A model generated the notes under the pieces. It saw nothing but the letters and a program-made list of their open reading frames with translations. It did no database searches and had not been told where the DNA came from. From Mytilus galloprovincialis (Eukaryota; Mollusca; Bivalvia; Mytilida; Mytilidae), in contig NC_134841.1 in assembly GCF_965363235.1 (NCBI RefSeq), forward strand, positions 62,951,078-63,015,077: a stretch of DNA of 64,000 nt, read 5' to 3'. Shown in pieces: positions 21,901 through 34,695 of this stretch (the first letter of the stretch is position 1; each line of letters opens with the position of its first letter). Position numbers and translations under genes: made by a program.

Positions 21901-24900
21901 TACACATACTTTTGTATTTGGATAACTACTTTTGAAAAAGGACATACGTGTATACATATGATAGTTTGTCTGTGATCGTAAACGTGTACTAACTTCAATA
22001 AATTTGTAGATGGATAACAGGTTGGACAAAAGTATGTGAAGAAAATTATGCCACATTCAATATATCTTTAGTCAGTTTTTTTGATATTTTCAATAGTCAT
22101 TGTAATATGACGTGATTCTTTCGCTTTGTGAATAAACCATACTCTAAATCCAATAAAATTAGTTCGCACATGCGTTCAAAATTCCTCCCACGGAAAAATC
22201 ACATTGCCAGTCGTTTATTTGTGTACAAACAAAAAAGGGAGGTTCGTGGAAAAGCCTTCACATACGCTCTACACTTTAAACACACTGGACATAGAAATAA
22301 CCTTAATTGTTCTAATTAGAATTGAAATAATTTATGTAAGCTATTCTTTATTGTAGTTTTGAACATGGATAGGCAATATATTCGTGTTATTTTAGCCCTC
22401 TCTATCGCTCGGGCAAAAATAATCACGAATTTAATGCCTACCTATGTTAAAACTACAATTAAGTATAGCCTGCATCAATTATTTCTTAATTTTAATCTTT
22501 TGACTAGGCGTTTAATAGGCTTATAACACAAATATTGTTTTTTTTTTTTGTGTTTGATGCCCTGCATGCAAGTCTTTTATAAAAAAAAATATCATCGTTT
22601 TTCAAGAGCCTTTCATGAGGATAGTCTTTTTATTTCTAGAAAAAACATTTTTTGAAAGAAGTAATTTGATTACCGTAACGTCATTGCCAATCTTTCAGTA
22701 GCACTGATTGGATACAAATGTGTCCTGGGTCTTTCAAGCAGGGGACATACTTTTCTTGCCAACTTTTCAAAATGCTCCCGTGACATACGAAAGTATAGAA
22801 TGTGATATTCTGGATCAAGTCTCATTTCCTGCACAAGATTTGCATAGTCTCCTTGTCGTCTTCTTTGGGCCAATATTGATCTTGTGTATTTGGTTCTTTT
22901 TCTTCTACTTCTAAGTCTGTTGTACAGCAACCATATACCAGTCATGTGCATCAAATATACATGAACTAAAGAGTTGGTTTCATTTTGTACTATCTTCAAT
23001 TGATTCTCCATTTTAAATAGCTGTTTTGTTTACAAAAATCGCTAAGCAACGCGAACTAAAAACGATCGTGGCGACACGATTTTTTAGTATCGCATCGCGT
23101 CACATCGCTGCATCATTTTGTCGCATCGCTACGCCTTCGATAGCATCGCATCGCTTGTCGCATCGCTGCCGCTACCGAAGTATAAACCCAGCTTTAGTCT
23201 AGGTGAACTTATAACTCGCTTATAATGCAAGGAACAAAAAAAAAATAATAATATTACTAAACATATCTGCCTCAAAGATATTCTAAACGAACTTGGGGAT
23301 AATCATACACAGTAACACGCCCGCATCTGCAGGGGAATATTATCTCTTTTATCATATAGTACACACCTGAAAAACAGGGGAAGCAACCACACCTGTCACT
23401 GCAAGAGTCTTGCAAAATTATGATATTCGGAGTTATCACACAAAAACACGACCGCATTAGCAGGGGAATATGATCTCTCTCTTAAAATATAGAACACACC
23501 TGAATATTCAGGGGAAGTAATCACACCTGACACTGCAGGGGGTTAAATGTATTATAAAAATTTTAAAAAATTATAATATTAGCGATATATGCAATAATTT
23601 GTCATCTCAATAGTCTCCAAATTGATCCACAGAATGGCTAGTTGCTACTTGGAAGGAGCAGCAAATTGGATTGCGATTATTATCGTTCAGTTCTTCCTCT
23701 AAGGTCCATTTTAAGGGCGGAGACGAGAGTGCGGCCTTGTTCTTCTGAAAACGTATGAGACCAATGTTTGTGACCCCTTTCCACCGAACGCAAAACTTCG
23801 GCATGAAAATCCTTAATCTCGGTAAAAGGATATTTTTCGGCAAGATATAACAGATTAATTAAATGCTTTTGTCTTAGCATTGAAATGGCTTGTTCTTCTA
23901 TGTTGTGCATAATAAATAGTTCACCTCTAACTAACTGTACGAATCCTAAGTCTTCATCAGAATAACTCAATGATTTGGTTTGGGCATGTTCATGTGGCCA
24001 TGGCACATCGTATTTTACCCGATCCTTAGCGGCCCTTGCTTCACCCGAAACTGCTTTACGTTTTTGTTTGTCTTTGAACAATAGATATGGAAAATCTTTA
24101 CCTTTAATTTTCGCTTGGCAATTATTCCTATCATTATCTGAATTATCACATGAAGTCTTTTTATCGACACCGAAAGTTTTCTTAGCCACAAGGTGCGCGT
24201 TTTGTTCAGCCAACAACAGATCCCGTTCCAATATTTTGTTCTGAATTGTTAATTCTTCAATTGTTTTATCCAGTTCATTCACCGTGTTTGTAGACGTAAG
24301 AATTTTTGGATGAACGCTAACACTTGCTTTATCTGATTTTGGTGCAAAAGTCTCATGTTGAACCACGTGTTCAGAGGTTAAATCTCCAACTTCGTAAACT
24401 GATGCAAACTCGTTCTGCATATCAAAAGAAGGTAAAGTGAAATCCTTTAGATAAGCTGGAGGTTTCCTAGTTCTCTTATTTTCCATCGCATTGTCATCAA
24501 ATACAAAAAATTAATCAAATACATAATAAAATGTGGCTGGAACATGCTCTTTGCTAAAACCACATGCTAACTAAGCATCGGATGACGCAACAAGGGGAGG
24601 CAAATCTAGTACACGGCGTTATCAATTAGGTACAATGAGAGTTGCCTCCCATTGTACGCAATTTAATATATTCAAGTATCAAAAGTATGGGTTTGCTCAT
24701 TGTTGAAGACCGTACGATGACTTATAGTTGTTAAACTGTAAGTCATTTTGGTCACTGGTGGAGACTGATCTCATTGGCAATCATAGAACATCCTATTTCT
24801 ATAAAATCTAACATATCTTTTCGCGAAAGAAAAATACGTGATCAAGAAATTACAATTTTCAATATAAACTTGAAAGTACATTCTATATTTAGGGTTAATA

Positions 24901-27900
24901 GTTTGAAAAGGTGTACTGATATGCTTTGATAGTTTTTGAATATAATAGATAAAAAAAGAAGCATAATCATTATAGCTTCAATAGACTTTTCTGATTTAAA
25001 AATATTTACCGTCAGTCAAACATTTGAAAGCCATATTTATGATAGAAAAGTTATTTTACATTGTACTCTACAATTACTGATATATGTAACTAAGTGTGAG
25101 TTTATAAACATATTTTATTGTTCAAAAAAGACAAATAGATTAGACACAAGTTTTTCAACTTTGAAAAGTCTTCTGCAAAACTAAGTGTCGATTTCTCAAC
25201 CTCTACGGTGGATCAAATTTTGCTTTTAACTCTAGAGAAATATATAGTAACGTGTTGCTGATGCAAAAATGTTTTCCTCTTTCGAGTATTTGGAAACCTG
25301 ATCTGGAATTTAAAAATTATGTTGACCAACAACACAAATTTAGATATGCACAATTCCATTACAGTATTGCAGTATTCATTAAAAGCTATGTGGAAACTAA
25401 TTAAATGAGATGGGAAAATAAAATTTTGGCGGAATAACACAAAAGCTCTGATGCGAATTCATATTAAAAAATTCTCAGATGAAAATATCTCCACAACAAA
25501 GCTAAGTAAGATAGACAGTTTCTTATTTTGGAATTAATACAAATTATTTTACCCGACATTCAACAACGGAAGCCAGTTTCCATTAGTGCTTTGGAAACAT
25601 TTGTTGATTTTTTTTTCTTCTTCATCAGAAAAACTTGTTTCTTATTGATTAAAAAGTTTCAATTTGTAGGTACAGAGGTCTCAAAAAAGAATCTGTTTAA
25701 AAAACGTTTCACAGACTGAAATGTGAAATAACGTCGTCCGACAGACTGTTGTCCTCATTCGTCACAACTCGGCCGATTAAGTACCTTCGGATAGAAGGAG
25801 AGTATCGGATTCTACCGAGGATTGTCGATTGTGTTGTCATATTAGCTAGCCAATTGACACCAAAGTGATACTATTCAGTCAGTACCTATCGATATAGTGA
25901 CTATCAAGTAAAAAAATAAATTATATCCGAAATTCCCTCATTTTCCAGAGGCAGTCCGAATTACCCCGAACTTCATCCTTCTAATTTTAGAATCCCGAAT
26001 ATACATGAAATATTTGCTGCTGGACGTTTTAGCGACCAAAATTCAATAAATCATATCTTTCATATAAAACCATTAAAATGTCACATATTTTACAGCGGTC
26101 GTCCCCACTGTTTTTTTTTTGTTGTTGTTTTATTTGATTTATTCTTGATCCCAAACTTAGCTTAATTTGAAGGAAATATCCATTCTGGTTTTTGAGGTTA
26201 AGTCGACCTTCGTTGGTAAAGTTGCTTAAAATTTTAATTTTGATTTTAAATTAATTTAAAATTCAATTTATATCAATTCATAATCTGGTATTTAATGTGT
26301 CTCTTGAGGGAAATGAAGATGTTGAGTTCGTTTATAATTAATTTTTTAATCGGAAAAGGAGATGAGCACGATGAACCTAAGCTTTCCATCAATGATTGAT
26401 TGATATTATATCAAATTGAAAAAGAGATTAATATCTAGATATATTATATGATGACTGGCAAACAAAATCTCCTTAAATTAAAAAGTAATAAGTTTCAGTA
26501 ATATCCATTAGGAAACGGTTCTGTTTAAGGAAATGGTGTACACTTAATTATAAAAAAGTTTTAAGTATAATAGCTGTATATAATAATTATTCATATTTTT
26601 AAGTATGTCTTGACATAGATAATAAAATATATTGTACACATTTAGATCTTGAAACATAAAGATACTGTTTATCAACACTGACAGGTCTTTTGTTGAACAC
26701 CATACGTTGACCTCTATGTGTCTTCTTGTTTTGTGTTGTTGATTTGCTGTCTCTTTGACGTTAATTCTTTATCTTTACTTCTAAACCAACATTTATATGA
26801 AGCCCATACATTCAAGTTTTGTCAGAAGGCAGGATTTTTTGCTGTCTTTCATATTGCGAAAATAACCTGCGATCTTATAAGATGTGTTGCGAACTTATTT
26901 ATATGAAAATAATATTTAAAACACGGTTTTACGAATACTGATCGAAATACTATATATTGGTAATCGTTTTAGATAACCTGACCCGAAGCTGACCAATATA
27001 GATGGACAAAAACCGGTACTTTGTTTGATAGAACTAAGAGTTTAATGCATTGGCTTTAACATATTCAAACATAATGGCTTGAAGCATTATCCTTCTTTTG
27101 ACACATCTATTTGTTATACAGTCGAGCTACAGTTCCTCATTGGTACTTTAGACTAGGATAGATTACAGAAATCTTGGTTCCGAAATGTTTGGTTACATTT
27201 AGTTAATCATTGCTAGATTCTATAGCGGCCTGCAGGCTTTATTTAAATATTTCCTAAGCACCTTACGCAATGACCCTAGTGCCAGGTTTGTCCTTAATAT
27301 ATAATTCATAAGCACATTATGAAGCAAAGTTGAAATGCAAAATTCAAAAGAAAAAGTCTTCTATAATGATATTGCATAAATTAAATTTATCCCTCTTATG
27401 ACCATTAGTCAATCCTTATACTTTCTAGCAAACTATAGATATATGACTTATGCGGCCATTTTGAATTGTCCATTAGATTCAAGAAGACGAAACATTTTTG
27501 CGCAATCTGTTTGACCAATTTGTTCAATACATGTATATGTTGCATCCAATAATGCATATTTATACATGATAAAAGTTCATCTTATCCAGTCACAAAGGAT
27601 AATTGCTTAAATGATGCTTTGCTTTTTTAAAAATATAAGTTAGGGTTAAAATCTCATTTGACATTGACTCTACTTTATATAACTTTTTTTAACTCAACAA
27701 ATATCACTATGATAGAATTCCATCCTCGTTTTGGATTTTGATAGGATTTGGTCTATTAGAAAGTGGAATGTCCAGCAAGAAGAATGAGGTAAACATTATG
27801 ATAAAAAATGTGGTAGACGTGGTGTTTGGTACACTGACATATTGGGCAGTAGGATATGGACTAACCTTTGGTACGGGCGAAGGCGCTAATTGGTTCACAG

Positions 27901-30900
27901 GAGTTGGGTCCTTCTTTTTAGACCCTGGTAAGGCTATTATAGTTAAACAATGTCCATTGTATTCTTCTTGCACTTAATATATTAGCAAATAATTGGAAGG
28001 GTAAAACAAAAGATATTAGATTTTGCAAAGTAATATTTTGATTGGAATAACTTTAAATTGAAATTGTTTGGCACTACTTTCGATAAGCGATATTGGTTAG
28101 TGTAACACATAAAGCGTCCGTTTTAACATGAACGATACATGCATTAGTTAGAAAAAGAGAATAAATTATACAAAAAATATACAGAAAGGTTCAAACATTA
28201 CATTTATATATCAAAAATTATAATTCATTGTTTTCATTTTGTAATTATATTATGTTTTTTAGACGAGGAGACCATGGGTACAGAGTTTTCCAAATTCATA
28301 TTTCAAGCCTCGTTTTGTACAACAGCTACTACCATAGTATCAGGTAGGACTACAATTCAATTGTAAAGTAAAATGTACTGTTATATTATAGTTTTAGTAA
28401 TGCTGTACGCTTAACATTATTAACTTTGAGTAAAGCACGCTTAAATTGTAAAATAAATTTCTTAAAATATTGATAAAATTCTAAATATATTTACACCAAC
28501 ACATTACAGTTCATGATTTTTTTTCAAATCTCATGACATATACCTTTTCCATCTATCATTATTTATTTTCATTTGTTATTTAGCTTATTTGTTATAAATA
28601 AATTATGTTCGACATATAAACAACCGAACGAAAAAGAGGGGCAAGTGCGGATAACTAATTTCTATGTCTTTCCTTAAAACAGGAGCAATAGCAGAAAGAA
28701 CTAAGCTGACTGCCTATATTGCTTTTTGCTTGCTGAACACCGTTGTTTACAGTTTCCCTGCTCACTGGGTGTGGTCAAAGGATGGGTGGTTGAAAAAGAT
28801 GGACGTAGTAGATGTTGCAGGTGTTGGACCGGTTCATTTAGTTGGAGGTGTGACAGCACTTGTAGCCGCAATTATGGTGAAACCAAGATATGGAAGATTC
28901 TCGGACGACCAAGTGACTATACATGGAAACTCTGTTAATGCTGTTCTTGGATTGTTTATTTTATGGTGATCATTTTTTGTTCTTTTAAGGATAAATGTAT
29001 ATGAATAAAAGGATACAGGGTGGTATATGTCAATAATGTTCAACAACAAAAAAGAAAGACCTTCAACAATAGCGAATCACACAGAATCAAGTAGTGACTA
29101 TCAATGACCTGCAATCAACATCAAATTACCAAAAATGAAAAACAAAAATGAGAATGGAAACGGAGATTGTGCCAAAGAGACAACAACAGACCAACGAGCA
29201 AAAAAACACCATAAGGCTTCCAAAAGTTCAACATATCGAGATAATCCCGAATCTGGAGCCGGGGTTGAGCTTGCCCCTAAACAACAATGTTTACGGACGT
29301 AACACTAAGCTTTTATTACATATAACTGAACCAAAATTACAAGCACAAGGTTTTGTGATGCTCTTATAATAAAGATAAACCCTGTTTAACAGTTTGTTTT
29401 ATTTTAGGTGGGGATGGTTAGGATTCAATTGCGGAAGTACATTTGGAATCAGTGGAGGCAAATGGAAAATTGCTGCAAGGTAGCTACAGAAGTTTATAAA
29501 TATTGTGTTTTTGAATACCTTTCAAGACCGAGTATGATACAAGTATATGATTGGGGGAGGTAGAGGGTAGTATTTGCGAAATATTCCAGTCGAAAAATCG
29601 TCAGATGTTAAAAAAAACCTGAGCCGAAGGACATTCCTAATCATGACTGGTAATTTTCGGAAATACCCATCATAGACATGATTGTGGTATATCTGTTTGA
29701 TTGCATTGACTATCAATAGCCTTGGTTAAATAAAACATTTCCGTCATTCTTTCGCTATCAATGAAGAGTCACTCTGAAGGGTAAAAGGTGTATACATACG
29801 TTTTTGCAAATACCATGACAGAAAGGATAAAAAGCATATAAATGAGAGTACCTGTACCTCGACGATTTCCATGAGCTAAACAAAATATATCGAACATACA
29901 CTGGTTATCAACCAATAAGAATATTGAAAAATGATGTAATACAATTTATAAATCCGTGTTTGATTCTTTGGCTTTATCTTTATTTTTTTCTTTCATTATA
30001 TATATTCTAATTTAAAAAGCCTTTTTTTCACATGCAAAAGCTCAATTGACATAAATTACACTTTACTATAGCAAGATTTTCAAAGTTCTGCACGTATACG
30101 AATGGTTAGATCTAGTAGCGATTTCAAAAACATTTTACCATGTTCTGAGAATGACAATCATAAATTTATCCAATCTATTCTTTTGTATCAATGATTTAAA
30201 CAGCTAATCCTTCATTGCAAATCAATTCATCAATCGACAATACAATTGTTCTTTTTACGTAATTTCAAAATTCTCTTTGAAAAACTAACATGAAAAAGCA
30301 CCTTCAATCATGCCCAATTCAAATGTTTATTGTAGAATAGACTTATGTTTCTATTCTTAAACCCAGTGCATATAATGAACTCTGAACAAAGAATTGTAAA
30401 ATAGACGCATATTTCCATTGTGAAGGTCAATAATATTAATGATGGCCAACTGAACAAAGCACAGAGAAATATTTTTTGTCAACCAAATCCATATACAATT
30501 GTTGGTTTGTTTTTGAAAATCAGAAATCAAACTTCTTTTATATAATTCCCTAACTGACAGTCAAATGTCATGTAAAGGTTCAAGTACCTTCTTACTTGGT
30601 TAATCCTGCTGCCTCTTGATGGAGCATAGGCCACTTCAAGTACATGGTACATGTAAAAGATTGTGAAGTTGCGTTTGCATTTGATTATTGTTATATACTC
30701 ATGTCTTTAACAGAAATCGTCGTAATTTTTTTGTATTCTTTCCTTTTGATTGAAAGCCTGCATTGACAAGGTCAGAGCTAAAAGGCTGGGGCGTCACTCC
30801 CCGAATATGGCATGGCATACAAATTGTACCAAATGTAAACTATCATAAAAAGAAGTTTATAAATATTGTGTTTTTGAATACCTTTCAAGACTGAGTATGA

Positions 30901-33900
30901 TACAGGTATATGATTGGGGGGATGTGGAGGGTAGTATTTGCGAAATATTCCAGTCGAAAAATCGTCAGATGTTAAAAAACCTGAGCCGAAGGACATTCCT
31001 AATCATGACTGGTAATTTTCGGAAATACCCATCATAGACATGTGGTATATCTGTTTGATTGTATTGACTATCAATAGCTTGGTTAAATAAAACATTTCCG
31101 TCATCCTTTCGCTATCAATGAAGTGTCTCTCTGAAGGGTAAAAGGTGTATACATACGTTTTGGCAAATACCACGACAGAAAGGATAAAAAGCATATAAAT
31201 GAGAGTACCTGTACCTCGACGATTTCCATGAGCTAAACAAAATATATCGAACATACACTGGTTATCAACCAATAAGAATATTGAAATATGATAATACAAT
31301 TTATAAATCCGTGTTTGATTCTTTGGCTTTATCTTTATTTTTTTCTTTTCATTATATATATTCTAATTTAAAAAGCCCTGTTTTCACATGCAAAAGCTCA
31401 ATTGACATAAATTACACTTTACTATAGCAAGATTTTCAAAGTTCTGCACGTATACGAATGGTTAGATCTAGTAGCGATTTCAAAAACATTTTACCATGTT
31501 CTGAGAATGACAATCATAAATTTATCCAATCTATTCTTTTGTATCAATGATTTAAACAGCTAATCCTTCATTGCAAATCAATTCATCAATCGACAATACA
31601 ATTGTTCTTTTTACGTAATTTCAAAATTCTCTTTGAAAAACTAACATGAAAAAGCACCTTCAATCATGCCCAATTCAAATGTTTATTGTAGAATAGACTT
31701 ATGTTTCTATTCTTAAACCCAGTGCATATGATGAACTCTGAACAAGGAATTGTAAAATAGACGCATATTTCCATTGTGAAGGTCAATAATATTAATGATG
31801 GCCAACTGAACAAAGCACAGAGAAATATATTTTGTCAACCAAATCCATATACAATTGTTGGTTTGTTTTTGAAAATCAGAAATCAAACTTCTTTTATATA
31901 ATTCCCTAACTGACAGTCAAATGTCATGTAAAGGTTCAAGTACCTTCTTACTTGGTTAATCCTGCTGCCTCTTGATGGAGCATAGGCCACTTCAAGTACA
32001 TGGTACATGTAAAAGATTGTGAAGTTGCGTTTGCATTTGATTATTGTTATATACTCATGTCTTTAACAGAAATCGTCGTAATTTTTTTGTATTCTTTCCT
32101 TTTGATTGAAAGCCTGCATTGACAAGGTCAGAGCTAAAAGGCTGGGGCGTCACTACCCCCCCCGGCCCCCCCAAAAAATAAATCACCCTTTATATTCTAA
32201 TTGCGTTAATCCGGATTTTAAATGTCATGGAATAATATAATTAACATATTATTATTAAAATAACCCTTACAGTTTGTATTACTTTTCTTTATATTTTGTT
32301 TTACAGATCCGCTGCTACGACAATTTTATCTTCTTGTAGCGGAGGTGTAATGGCTTTCTTATTGAGGTAAATGTTCATTCTTTTAATAGTCAACTGAGTA
32401 GATTGTATTCGCATGATCTTTTGAACTTTTATAAAGCATATTTTAGTAATTTACGTAGTGTATAGTATCTATATGAAATTCCTACATATTTTGCCCGGTG
32501 TTATGTAAATAGAACTTTATTCGTAATCTGAATTTTAACTCTGGACTATATTACTATTTATATTTTTTCCCCTTTCTTTTCTCTTTTTATATATAGAAGT
32601 ATATAATATTTCAAATGTTTGTTGCAAAAAGGTTGATCAATAACTTCTAGATTACGATTTTCATTAGGAAACTGTTATGCTTCTTTTGCTATGCTTTTAC
32701 AATAGAATAGATGCATGCTTTAAACCAATATAAAGCTTGTTTTAGCATTTCCGTCAAAGGATTGAATTACTTTTAGATTGATATGCATGTTTCGAGTTAC
32801 TAGTACCTTATCCGTCTTTCGGCTATTTTCTCTGCTTTGGGTCTATGCAGCATAAACCACATTTAAACATGCACGTTAATAGCCTAATGCGGCACCTGGT
32901 TCGGTGTTTTCTTCTTGATTAATTGATTTGGAAACCTAACAATTTAAGAATACGGTGAAGCCGATTACAGAAAGATTAAGGATAACATTCCAAGTTTTCT
33001 GCATAAAATTGGTTTTTAGGTTAATTAAAATAATCATAAAAACAAATTTAAAAAGGTATCTCAAAATCATGCTGGTAGTTTTGGTCACACCTGGGTCTTT
33101 ATTCTTTGACTCTCGAGGGTTCCTTGTGAACGATATAATACTACTGAGATGACAAAGAAAGATCTTCAGAGTTAATGATGGAAGTGTTTAACGATCTTGA
33201 CTGGATGTACATCCCTCGCACGGTCGGCTCGGTGTTTGGTTTGGGCGATTTGTGAGCTTTGAATAATTTTGTGCCAGGGGTCAGGAACAGATGGAGGACG
33301 CCATTTTGGTAGGTCGCCATCTTGGTTTTGTGAGTTGCTTTGGTTTTCTTTTGTTGACTATTTTTGTGTTATTTCTTCACAACGGCTGCTTTCAGGGCCA
33401 GATTGGTCAGCTTGGCAGCCCGCTAACCTCGATGATGGAGTACTGGTTGACGAGTCTCGGACGTAGTATTAAAGATGACAGGAAGCATTATCAGGACCAA
33501 AGCCGCGAGGCAGTGAAATAAAGGTTCATCATCTAACACCTAGGATACAGCCCTCGGACCGGTCAATCGGCATTACACTCCCCCAGTGTTGGATTGGTTT
33601 CTGTTATCAAAAGTAGTATGTCGTTGATCCATCCACAAGTAAACCCTCATCGAAGATAACGGGTAAAGCAGAGCTGGCCCAGCACGTCCGTTCAGCTGTA
33701 ATGACTGAGACGTGACTGGATTGGGTAGGATTGAATTGGATTGTATCTCCAGAGTAGCCTGAGATCCAGTCTTATATATCTCGGTCTACTAAGGCGAGAC
33801 ATTTTGGGATTGGAACAGGATTCCAGTATACATTGTTTTGATTGTTTATCAAATTGAGTAACATACTTGTAATCAGTTTGGGGCCGACTCGAAACACTAT

Positions 33901-34664
33901 CATTTGAAATATATTTATCGAAAGGTTGTCTACGTAATTTTCAAAATTAGTTTGAACTGGTTTTACATATCATTTATATTTATTTTACCTACAGCAAAAT
34001 TGTAAACAGGACAAGTAGTCATGAATACAGCTATGGGTAAATAAAACCTTGCATCTGGAACCAGTACATTCATGTATTACATGTAGTCCAAACTTGCATG
34101 AAGTATCGCAGAGTTTTGTTAGCGAACATTTAAAGAACAAAAACTGAAAATCCTTCGAGCACATAATTACAAAATCAATAACGTTTACTAAAAACAAATT
34201 TTGAAACATTTCTGTTCGGAGCAAACGAAGTTACAATTTCGTCTTTAATGCAAATTCAAAATCTCAAAATGTCTATATATTATTTAACGATTGTCAGCAC
34301 AAAAAGAATTTCATACATTTTACTTAATTTTCTTTTCTCCATTTGATGCACAATCAATAGCTAAAAAAATTCGCGTCTGCTGTTTATTTACAAATAAGGT
34401 TAGGATGTTTTACAACATGGACAAAAAAAAACTCTTTTTCATATAAAGGGGCATAAACAATTGAGACTTTGCTTTTCTTTCTTTTTTTTTTTTTGTTGTA
34501 AAACTATAAAACACTTCAGTTCTTGATTTGACATGTTCATCTAAGTTTTCTCCCTGAAATTGATTATCATTTTATAAATAAAACAAGAATTCAAATGAAA
34601 ACTAAGTAGAACTTCGAATATTTGTAGCTGTTTGAGCTGTACTGCATTATTGTTTTTATTCCTT

Positions 34665-34695
<31 letters not shown>

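Larger units (their letters stand above)
20135..23193. mobile_element. Palindromic (fold-back) PIF/Harbinger-like DNA transposon derivative
   Basis: Two arms of 1156 bases, 20135-21290 and 22038-23193, are inverted copies with few mismatches, separated by a 747-bp spacer. The ends read AAGCTGGGTTTATACTTCGG, with many subterminal GCGATGCGAC-like motifs. TTA flanks both sides (20132-20134 and 23194-23196), fitting the 3-bp target duplication of PIF/Harbinger elements. Each arm carries the same first transposase exon in opposite orientation; the DDE-encoding part is absent. It is therefore non-autonomous. Confidence 0.78.
19079..24663 (-). mobile_element. Second Ngaro-like retroelement, reduced, with split direct repeats
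   Basis: Read on the - strand, the order is A1 (24663-24511), gag-like ORF (24486-23680), B1 (19530-19398), A2 (19397-19245), spacer, B2 (about 19200-19079). This is the same A1-B1-A2-B2 plan as the element at 7408-13374, including a pyrimidine-rich spacer between A2 and B2. The two A copies are identical over 153 bases, so it is young. No RT or recombinase region is visible, so it is a non-autonomous derivative. It is interrupted by the palindromic Harbinger-like insertion at 20135-23193. It lies in intron 1 of the Amt gene, antisense to it. Confidence 0.78.

Noticed and set aside
21257-21975. Several 60-70-codon ORFs in the palindrome spacer
   Set aside because: They come from the AT-rich direct repeat and mirror each other; no coding motif.
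23680-24486. 268-codon ORF as a host gene
   Set aside because: It lies between split direct repeats at the position of a gag gene and has the matching residue pattern.
27707-27973. Minus-strand ORF over Amt exon 2
   Set aside because: Antisense shadow of a well-supported exon.
33291-33521. 76-codon ORF in the GC-richer intron block
   Set aside because: No recognisable domain and no splice context; the GC content alone explains the open frame.
33169-33860. Solo LTR interpretation of the GC-richer block
   Set aside because: No TG...CA ends, no flanking duplication and no partner copy could be found.
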